Assembly (NCBI RefSeq): GCF_051020955.1
Contig: NW_027476155.1
Span: 124,001-188,000 of the forward strand
Direction of reading: 5' to 3'
Length of the DNA: 64,000 nt
Source of the DNA: Megalopta genalis
Taxonomy: Eukaryota > Arthropoda > Insecta > Hymenoptera > Halictidae
Shown here: positions 56,275 through 64,000 of the stretch, piece by piece
How the letters are laid out: every line of letters starts with the position of its first letter
Numbering within the stretch: position 1 is the first letter of the stretch
Made by a program: the position numbers and the translations under genes
Notes under the pieces: generated by a model
What the model saw: only the letters and a program-made list of their open reading frames with translations
What the model was told of the DNA's origin: nothing
The model's database searches: none

Positions 56275-57998
56275 ATGAATTCGTTAACAGCATGTCTGTG
56301 CGGTTTGTTGGTAGCTGCGATGGCAGTGCAAGCAATGCCAGCTGGCAAACTGGAGACCAAGATGGCCGAATCCTCGGCGATCAGTCCCAAGGATTTCCAT
56401 TTGGAGGATGCGGGTGCTGAGAAGGACAGGCTGAAGAAGCAGGCGTCCTTCTGCGTGGAGATCCGTCCAGGTGCTCAAAATGGACAGCAGGTGTCTCAGG
56501 ATGGGTCGCAGATGAAAATGCAGGGCCTGAGCGTGGTGCAACAATCGCAGGTGGCGCCAAAGATGCAGAGTTACAGCTTCCAGCAGGCCCCGCAGCCTGT
56601 GCAGTCTCTGGGAGTCTTCCAGGCTCCTCAGGTAGCAATTGCGTCGTGCTTTCTAATTTACCATGCTTCTCTCGACGCATAAATTCACTATGATCTGCAT
56701 GTATCTTGATTTTGTGTTATTTCTTGAGAATCGTGAGAGATTTAAAGTTTTCGACAAAAGTTGTTCGTTTTTCGTAAGAGCTCTCATTTAGTAAATAATT
56801 CATCGATTGTTAATTTCGATCGATGAAAATGTACACGTAATTCTCCATTTTGTGTCATAAGTCTTTGTAATTATTTGTATAATTTAAAGGGAGAACTTAT
56901 GCGTTCGAAGTTTTTTTTATCGCTTATGGTTACAGTAACACTTAATTTCTCGGTGATTCGAAGAATTTATTCGAAAAATTGATTCAAAGGATGTCTTCGA
57001 AACGTTATTCGAGAATTTATTCGAATCATTATTTGAATGTAACATAATTCGAATAAAACTTTACTCGAATCATTATTTGAAAGAAACTTTATTCGCGAAT
57101 CATTATTTGAATAAAACTTTATTCAAATCATTATTTGAATTCGTTATTTGAATAAAGTTATATTTGAATAATTTATTCGAAAGATTAGTCGAATAAAATT
57201 TTATCCGTAAAATTTATTTTCAAACTGTACGAAAAAATATTCATAAAATTTATTCGGATTGTTCAAATGAAATTCTACTTGTATAATGTCCAACTCTGCT
57301 ATTCCGCCATATCGTTGATTTCATCGCCACTGTGAATTCTGTTGGCGTAGTACCGATCTCCAAACTTCAACGCTAATTGATAGTTCTTAAAAATTCGTAC
57401 CGACGGAGCTTGTGTGTGTTATGAAATAGTTTTCCATCCTCAGGCATACGTGGTGCCCCAGCAGTCGTTCGTGGTCCCCCAGCAGGTGGTGCCCCAACAG
57501 GTGGTTCCCCAGCAGATGATGCACCAGCAGGTGGTCCCTTCGGTGCAGACTCTGCAGATCATCCAGCCATCTCAACCTTGCCCTCAGGAGTCGAAGGTGC
57601 AGATCGTAGAAAGGAGAGTCGAGGTCCCAGCACCGACTCCAGTCCCCGAAGTGGTCACTGTAAAGCCCCAGCCCCAGCCCGAGAGGATCGTGGAACCGCA
57701 GACTCAGGTGATCGAGACCATTAAGCTGGTCCCAGTGCCCCCAGTTTGCAAGGATAAACTGGTTGTCGTGCCCTCCAAGCCCATGGTGGTCGTTCCTGAG
57801 CCAACTATCGTCAAGGTGCCTCATTGCACTCATCAAAGCGAAGGGATGACCTGCAACTGCAATCAACAGGCGATAAGGGCTGCCGCCGTAGGACCTGTTG
57901 ATCACATGCATCACATGCACATGAGGGCTCATACTCATCCCATGCACCTTGGCAAGATGATGACTGACTTTCGTTTCCTCAAGGACCCAAAAGCTTAG
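56275..57998 (+). CDS. Secreted Val/Pro/Gln-rich protein, 2 exons
   Basis: Coding exons are 56,275-56,631 (119 codons) and 57,444-57,998 (184 codons plus TAG). They are joined across an 812-base intron with donor CAG|GTAGCA and acceptor catcctcag, phase 0. The 303-residue product starts with a clear signal peptide (MNSLTACLCGLLVAAMAVQA, cleavage likely after Ala20). Exon 1 then encodes a Gln-rich region; exon 2 starts AYVVPQQSFVVPQQVVPQQ and continues with Pro/Val-rich sequence. The C-terminus has a small Cys cluster (CTHQSEGMTCNCNQQ) and a His/Met-rich stretch (DHMHHMHMRAHTHPMH). It is probably an extracellular, cuticle-, eggshell- or silk-like structural protein. No family name can be given. 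The His/Met tail may bind metal. The reading frame is clean, so the gene is likely functional. Confidence 0.85.
56950..57260. repeat. Intronic ttcgaataaaactttatt / attatttgaa repeat
   Basis: Short direct and inverted units of attcgaatcattatttgaa and aaaactttattcgaatcatt within the intron of the secreted-protein gene. Confidence 0.7.
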
Positions 57999-58000
57999 AG

Positions 58001-59403
58001 GTAGGTGAGGAAATGTGTTAAATGAGCATTATTTAGGGACTTCGGAGTGTTAACCAACGCGGGGGTGCTATTGAAATATGAATTCAGGCAATTTTATGAA
58101 TCTAGGGAATTTCGGTTTCATGAATCGGTGGCTATCTTTCGGGGATTCACAGTAAAACAGGTTAGGGAAGTTTTTGTTTATTTGTTAACCTGGTTTTACG
58201 AGATTCACAATGTTGAATTCTGGGGGAAATTCTGTTTTATAATTGCATCAATGCAGAACAGAATTATTTGGAACTTAATTCAAATGGACGGGTTGACTTT
58301 TTTAGATCCAAGTTCAGGAAATGTGTGGTTATGTTTGTCAGTTTCCGGCACTCTGCATCGAGATTCCTTCAAGTTAGATGCTTGAGTAAATTGATAGTTC
58401 GTAGGGTTGAGAAGGAAAAATTTTCAATTCTGAGTCTAGCAGTTTGGGGAATTCTTGTTTTATGAATTGGTGGCTATCCACAGGGATTCGCAAAGTGGCA
58501 AACTAGAGAATTATTGGATTATAAATTCATAACAGTGCAGGTTACTTACGATATTAAATTCTAGGGGATTTTTTACTATGTAGAGCAGAATTGTTTGGAC
58601 CCATATTCAAATGAAAAGTTGATTTCCTTTTTAGCTTCAGGTGTAAAAAATGTGAGGTTATGTTTAACAGTTTCAGACATTATAATATTGGGATTCCTTC
58701 GTGACAGAAGCTTAAGTAAATTAATGGTTTTTCAGCTTGAGATTTTTCAGTTTTTCAGTCCAGGAAATTTTGTGTTTCATAAATTGCTGGCTTGTCTCTG
58801 GATATTCAGTGTGTGGCAAGCTATAGATTTGATTTATAAATAGAATGTTTGGGGACAGAGTGGTGGTCTAGTGAAAATGTTATTTTTATAAGTCCATCTA
58901 TACAGTAAATATCTATTTTAATCTTTATTCAAACGAAAAGTTGATTTTTTAGCTCTGAATCTAGTAAATGTGAGGTTACGTTTGGATACTTTTGCAGCAC
59001 GACGTATTTCTTACACTACAAAATTAAAATTTCTTCTCTTCTTCTATAAGATGTTTAATTAAACGCATGATTCATGGGGCTCGGGCAAAATCAAAAAATA
59101 TTAAACGACCTTTCACGAATCCGTGGCAGTTTAAGGCTAGGGAATTATTGGTTTATGTGCTGGCAACAGCGCCTAGGGGATTCAAAATGTGGACTTTTAG
59201 CAATTCATGTGAAACAAAATAATTCAAAACTTTATTTCATTAATCCTGAGTGATTTTTATTGAAGTTTCTGGGATTATTAAATAATAATTATTAAGGATA
59301 TTAAATAGACGGGGACATTAAAAGAGGGAATTAAATTAACATTGCAAAAATTCGTTATCCGATGCGAGAATAATAATTCCAACAATGTGTAGATTTATTT
59401 CAG
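58001..59403 (+). other. Possible 3' UTR intron
   Basis: A donor-like site (GAG|GTAGGTGAGG) follows the stop codon by two bases, and an acceptor (gtagatttatttcag) ends at 59,403. If used, this 1.4-kb intron would contain the tandem repeat at 58,040-59,200. Confidence 0.35.
58040..59200. repeat. About 325-bp degenerate tandem repeat
   Basis: The phrase aaatgtgaggttatgttt recurs at about 58,318, 58,648 and 58,968. Each is preceded by attcaaatgaaaagttgatt and a tttttagc segment. A fourth weak unit starts near 59,090. Old repeat, non-coding. Confidence 0.65.
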
Positions 59404-59595
59404 CGAGCCTGGTGAAACTGCGAAATTTAATTTCGGCACATTCTCTGTATCGCAGATGAGCAATACACGTTGGATTTTCTGATGACTCTACAGCGAACGC
59501 GATGACGATCGATCTGTAGGACTCTAAAAGTAGATTCCGATGTAATGCTTCTGTACGCTCTGCGAGATCAAATAAAATGAAAAATTTGATGATAC
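59404..59595 (+). other. Possible terminal (3' UTR) exon with AATAAA
   Basis: After the acceptor, a short frame reads EPGETAKFNFGTFSVSQMSN then TRWIF and stops. AATAAA is at 59,571-59,576. It could be the untranslated end of the secreted-protein gene or a coding exon of an alternative transcript. Support is limited to the signals. Confidence 0.3.
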
Positions 59596-60107
59596 AATCA
59601 CGTTGTTCAGCCGGCTAATTAGCCAACAACTCCCTGTAATAAATTTCCTACGAGCTAATTTAATTCCCCATCGGAAGTTTCCTCACCAATATTTAAATCT
59701 TCGGTCCCTCTATTTATTTTAAATTACGCTTTTCGGTTCGGCGGCTTTTCACGTGAAATAATTACACGCCGTTTAATTTATCTCATTACGTTCATACTTG
59801 CTACAATTACGTCATTGATTAAACAACGAACAGCCGTACTTTTAATAATGACTCGAACATTTGATACGATTTTAACACACTTCCCGGCCATTAATTCTTT
59901 TCAGTTTCTATTCTCATCGTTGTTTAAATAATTTATTAAATGGAAGGTATCGCTATTACGAAATATTTAAACAATTTCGCAAAATTAAGCTAAAAAAGGT
60001 AGTAGGCTCCTATATATTTTGTGACTTTTATATAAATTAATTTCGAGCGATGGATAAGCATATAATTTTATAAATTTGGCATACTTTGGGCAGACTTGGC
60101 ATACTTT
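59596..60107. other. No gene seen
   Basis: AT-rich DNA without open frames of interest. Confidence 0.35.
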
Positions 60108-60109
60108 TA

Positions 60110-61014
60110 CACTGTCCGACACGATTTTTGGGTTCCTATAGCCACTATGAAATTCTTGTAGAGCTTCACTCCCTGAACAAGAATCCGTAAACCGAATTAC
60201 TCCATCACCCTCAGTTTTTTAAATAAACGAACTTTTGTAAAAACCCAAAATTTTCGACAAAAATGAGGTATTGCAAGAGAAAAGTAAAAACGTTAGAAAG
60301 TTCTAATTGGTGTTGAAAGATAGAGGAGTTACCAACTCCAAATACTCTGGTGTGATTTTTTGTGTGAAATATAACACAGTTTGGTGATTATTATCCACAG
60401 AAATATGTAAAAAAAAACAGAACATTGAAGTACTAAACAAAGTTCAAATATTATTTACGAAAAGTGGATGCCCCATTGGATCTCTCCATCGGTGTCGATT
60501 ACGCGTAGTTTCGGCCCTGTCAGACAGAGAGAAGCGAGCAGCGAAGCTCATGGCGGCAAAACGTCGTGTACATGTTGCCGTCGAACATTTTCTCGATCTA
60601 CTCGAAATGTATATCGTTCCGACGCTTTTACCGGGCCGTTTCTTCTTCAGAAATGTCTACAGAATCCGATCCTGGGTAGAGTTTTCGTGCTGAACAAAAA
60701 ACTTTTCGTAAAAATACAAAAATATTGCGCAGAAACTGCTCACGTCGACACTTTTTTAAATTTTCACATTAATTTATTGTTATTTAGGACCAAAAACAAT
60801 TAATAAATTGCATGCCATTATATTCGGGAAACTCTCCTCTATCTTTTAACACTAATTAGAACTTTCTAACGTTTTTACTTTTCATGCAATACCTCATTTT
60901 CGTCGAAAATTTTGGGTTCTTACAAAAGTTCGTTTATTTAAAAAACTGAGGGTGATGGAGCAATTCGGTTTTCGGATTCTTGTTCAGGGAGTGTCACAAT
61001 CTTGTCGGACAGTG
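60110..61014. mobile_element. 905-bp MITE with about 200-bp inverted repeats
   Basis: It begins CACTGTCCGACA and ends TGTCGGACAGTG, flanked by TA on both sides (60,108-60,109 and 61,015-61,016), as in Tc1/mariner/pogo-type insertions. The inverted repeats extend roughly 200 bases inward (for example ccatcaccctcagttttttaa mirrored near 60,940). The centre (about 60,460-60,690) is GC-rich, unlike the arms. The right arm lacks a segment present in the left. No transposase is encoded. Confidence 0.8.
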
Positions 61015-61107
61015 TAATTAGTGATATATAAATTGTGACAATTAATATCGTTTTTTAAAATCGTTTTACACTCTAAATTACATACACATAGCTTTACTAT
61101 TAATATT

Positions 61108-61701
61108 ATGGCATCGACATAAAAATATACGTCATTAAACGTGCAGCAACGCTTTTACGCTTTGAAAGATCTTCGAGAAACAGGTCTGTCAATTAAAAAT
61201 ATTGGAAAAAATTATGGCATTGGCATTAGAACAATTCAACGCATTCACATGATGCTACAAAAATGAATGCGCTTGGAAACAAAAATAAACGCGAACTTCA
61301 GCGAAGAAAAATAGTAAAGCTACATTATTACGATATACTAAATAAAAAATTATTATCATGGTTCGTACAAAGAGGGATACTAGGAGACCGTATAACCGAT
61401 GCTCTTATATTAGACAAGGTGGCGGAATTAAGAGAAAATTTTCCGTCATATTCGGGATTTAAAGCGAGTCATGGGTGGTTAACAAGATTAAGAGACAACA
61501 TGGCATACGCTTATCAAACATAGACAGGGAGAAAGCTAGTGTTGATCAGGATGCATCAAATGCTATTATAATCGATTTTGAAAAGATGGTAGAGGAAGAA
61601 AATATAAGTTTGGAAAATGTTTACAATATGGACGAAGGTGGACTTGTATGGAAAGCACTTCCAACAAGAATACTGGCTAGAGAAGAACGTTCCCGGCGAG
61701 G
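61108..61701 (+). pseudogene. Tigger/pogo transposase, N-terminal part
   Basis: The reading starts MAST, then TAA (61,120), then an HTH region (LRETGLSIKNIGKNYGIGIR) to TGA at 61,264. A -1 shift leads to the CENP-B type HTH (LLSWFVQRGILGDRITDALI, KASHGWLTRL). A second -1 shift near 61,490 leads to NIDREKASVDQDASNA and the first catalytic Asp in YNMDEGGLVWKALPT. The gene is then cut by composite repeat copy B at 61,702. Two stops and two shifts make it a dead copy. In intact relatives the transposase binds terminal repeats and cuts at TA. Confidence 0.85.
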
Positions 61702-62134
61702 TCGAACAGTGAACTGTTAGATCTACGGAGGTCGTAAGTCTCCGATTAAATCGTGTATGACACCGAGTCTGCGCGATTTCCTATGACTCTTTCGAGTGAT
61801 ACGGATGGTAAGTTGATAAAGAATGGTTTTAACATTGGCTGATATCAATAACACTATATTTTAACATAACATAACAATTTTTAACGCTAGGGTGACTAAC
61901 TGTACTTGGCTTAGAATGAATTGAGTTGATGGTGAGACCATCGACGGAGTCTTAACCAAATTTTTTACGCGTTGATGTCTGGTTAGTATTTATCCGTTCG
62001 TTGTCTGTTTTGTTTTTAAGAAGATTCGTTAGGGGCGTGAAGTTTTCAATGAGACACTCGGATTCAATGTTTTTTCAAGTTTTCCGGATCTAGAAAGAGA
62101 GGCAGTCGTTTTGATATATTTATATTATATATTT

Positions 62135-62205
62135 ATATATTTATCACCTAATACAGTATCTGATCTGGAACCAATGGATCAAGGGATCATAGGAAAAACA
62201 AAAAG
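62135..62205 (+). pseudogene. Second captured Tigger fragment (DDE end)
   Basis: It reads YLSPNTVSDLEPMDQGIIGK TKR-like and aligns to 63,536-63,607 of the host transposase gene (ctggaaccaatggatcaagg identical). In copy A the same spot keeps only traces (gaacaagggaaaaagtgacc), so copy A probably lost it. Confidence 0.75.
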
Positions 62206-62630
62206 GTGACCGCCCCGAAGTAACAGTCACTTGCAGGTATGAATCGTACCTGCGAGTGAATCTCACGAAGAATCCGCGCGTCTCGAAGGTTGACCGTGGC
62301 GCAGGTAATAAGACTGGGGAAAAAGTGGGTAATTGGGTAATTGGTGTTGTGCAGAAGGTAAGGGGAATACGTGACGGTGAGAGAATTTTGGCGACCAGAT
62401 GTAGGCAGCGTTGAAGGAAATATTACAGGCAGGAAATAACGGCTTTTCGGTATAATTAGATACTATTATTACGGTCGCTTATTTGTTTGTGGAAAGACGC
62501 TTGCAGTACAGATGGAGTCGTTTGATAATTTTCGGAATCTATTGTATGGTAGGGACGGTGTTGGGTCGAGCGTTCGAGCCGCGTATGCTTTATTACTATC
62601 GATAGCTTCTATATACTTTTAACGCGGAAC

Positions 62631-62774
62631 AACAAGTCTTAATGGACATGAGGCGAAAAAAGATAGAATTACAATTGGCTTATGTGCAAATGCGTTAGGC
62701 ACACATAAGATTATGCCTATTGTAATTTATAAATATAAAAACCTAAGAGCTTTGAAACATGTACTTTCATTACC
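62631..62774 (+). pseudogene. Captured Tigger transposase fragment (copy B)
   Basis: Same segment as 47,318-47,462 (SGHEAKKDRITIGLCANALG, ending KHVLSLP), flanked by unit U on both sides. It differs from the host gene's own segment (63,205-63,350) by several substitutions. Confidence 0.8.
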
Positions 62775-63204
62775 TTACAGGCAGGAAATAACGGCTTTTC
62801 GGATAATTAGATACTATTGTTAATTTTACTATTGGTAATTTTCGGAATCTATTGTATGCTTATGTCCCGACGGTGTTGGGTCGATCGGTCGAGTCGCGGA
62901 TGCTTTATTAATATAGATAGCTTCTGTAATACTTTTAACGCGGAACAATTGTAGTTTCTAAGTTGATGATTTTTTCGAGCCGTCTTCTTTCCGGCAATAA
63001 AGTCATTTCTGCATTTTCGAGTAATGCACGCCTCATCGGCAGCATTTTTTATAATAGGGTCATTAGCACGCACCGCTTCGGTCGCCCGTCCAGGCTTTCT
63101 TGCTACCTGCGGCACTGCGTGCTACGTCACTTTTACATCCCCTCTCATCGCGTCACTGATCAATCAATTTCTATTCTTCGTTTCTTGTGTCATTGTGTCA
63201 TTCA

Positions 63205-64000
63205 ACAAAAAGTCTTAGTGGACATGGGGCGAAGAAAGATAGAATTACAATTGGCGTATGTGCAAATGCGTTAGGCACACATAGCATTATGCCTATTGTA
63301 ATTTATAAATATAAAAAGCTAAGAGCTTTGAAACATGTACTTTCATTACCTGTAATTTTTAAATCGCAGTCAAATGCACGGATGGGTAGAACGTTATTTT
63401 CAGATTGATTTGAAAACCATTTCAAACCATCAGTAAAACAATATCAGGAGGAAAAACAAATATCGGAGAAAGTAAAATGATGTTAAATGATTGCGAAGCT
63501 TACAAAATTTCGCTACAAGAAGAGGAAGATTTTAAAATTATATATTTACCATCTAATACAGCATTTGTCCTGGAACCAATGGATCAAGGGATCATAGGAA
63601 AAATAAAAAGAATTTTCCGGCACAAGCTTTTGCGACTTGTTTTAACATATGATCAAGGAATAAATGAATTTTATGACGATTACACATTAAAAACCTGTAT
63701 TGACATTTTATCGGATTCGTGGTTCAAAGTTACAACAAAGAACATAAAAAATGCATGGAATAAACTGCTACATAATAATAATCCTGCTGGCCCTTCAATT
63801 CAATCACACATGGGAGAGTTTGAACCTGATTGGCCAGAGATAATGAGTGCAATTACAGGAGAGCAATGCACCCTGATACATGCCACACAATTTTTATTAG
63901 ACTGTGAGGAGGAAGAAAGAAGGAACGAAAACGAAAAAACAGAACTGCAAAATGAACCAAACAACCACAATAAATTACATGCGGCCCTTAAGTTATTGAC
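63205..64000 (+). pseudogene. Tigger/pogo transposase, C-terminal part (runs off window)
   Basis: It resumes with SLSGHGAKKDRITIGVCANA and THSIMPIVIYKYKK, then LPVIFKSQSNARMGRTLFSD. A TGA (where relatives have Trp) follows, then FENHFKPSVKQYQEEKQISE. A -1 shift near 63,477 leads to MMLNDCEAYK. This is the place of the second catalytic Asp, normally LLLDNAP-like, so the D-N order is changed. YLPSNTAFVLEPMDQGIIGK holds the third acidic site (MDQG). The frame from 63,478 stays open to the window end with an acidic tail (CEEEERRNENEKTE). Inferred inactive. Confidence 0.85.

Larger units (their letters stand above)
61702..63204. mobile_element. Composite repeat, copy B (inside Tigger gene)
   Basis: It matches copy A from tcgaacagtgaactgttaga on: leader (61,702-62,422), unit U (62,423-62,630), captured Tigger piece (62,631-62,774), unit U (62,775-62,948, with an internal deletion), and the segment with the conserved minus-strand frame (MPQVARKPGRATEAVRANDP). 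It inserted in the Tigger transposase between the first Asp region and SLSGHGAKKDR. No clear target duplication is visible. The right end is shorter than in copy A. Confidence 0.65.

Noticed and set aside
61263..64000. Functional domesticated CENP-B/jerky-like gene
   Set aside because: Two stops, several frame shifts, a changed catalytic motif and a 1.5-kb insertion make this copy a dead transposon.

Overview
This is a eukaryotic nuclear window, most likely from an insect. The DNA is AT-rich, with scattered CpG-rich non-coding patches. It carries insect-type transposable elements: an intact BEL/Pao element, a truncated Ty3/gypsy element whose gag has a SAP domain, an R1-clade 3' end and a Tigger/pogo transposase. 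The few genes have short exons and GT-AG introns, and there are many unrelated tandem repeats. A hymenopteran (bee or ant) would fit, but the sequence alone does not prove it. No bacterial, organelle, tRNA or rRNA genes were seen.

Layout. 1-10,080 is gene-poor: small tandem repeats, a short hairpin repeat (4,813-4,958) and a fold-back element (5,388-6,231). 10,090-10,306 is the first copy of a 215-217 bp LTR-like element; the second copy, in opposite orientation, lies at 23,386-23,600. Both have TG...CA ends and 6-bp target duplications. The second carries a complete type III hammerhead self-cleaving ribozyme. 16,012-19,830 is nearly 4 kb of three adjoining tandem arrays, two of which switch strand internally. 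19,831-22,237 is a broken gypsy element (LTR, PBS, gag, protease, part of RT), followed by an R1 3' end (22,315-23,274). 25,700-35,880 is mostly degenerate tandem repeats with a few candidate exons.

35,889-43,047 is a complete BEL/Pao retrotransposon on the minus strand. It has 677-bp LTRs that appear identical, a GATTT target duplication, a PBS matching tRNA-Tyr, gag and pol. It split one minisatellite that lies just upstream of a strong splice acceptor. That acceptor opens a large exon (43,502-45,503) coding an 11-residue repeat protein (PFQPLGPGSNG type). As written here, the exon is interrupted by one TGA and three one-base deletions. 46,467-48,110 and 61,702-63,204 are two copies of a composite repeat that has captured pieces of a Tigger transposase. 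The second copy sits inside a Tigger transposase gene.

The best ordinary gene is at 56,241-57,998. It has a TATA box, an initiator and two coding exons giving a 303-residue secreted Val/Pro/Gln-rich protein with a His/Met-rich tail; a 3' untranslated exon near 59,404 is possible. A 905-bp MITE with long terminal inverted repeats and TA target duplication lies at 60,110-61,014.

The most unusual item is the hammerhead-bearing LTR-like element. The disrupted 11-residue-repeat gene and the Tigger-capturing composite repeat come next.
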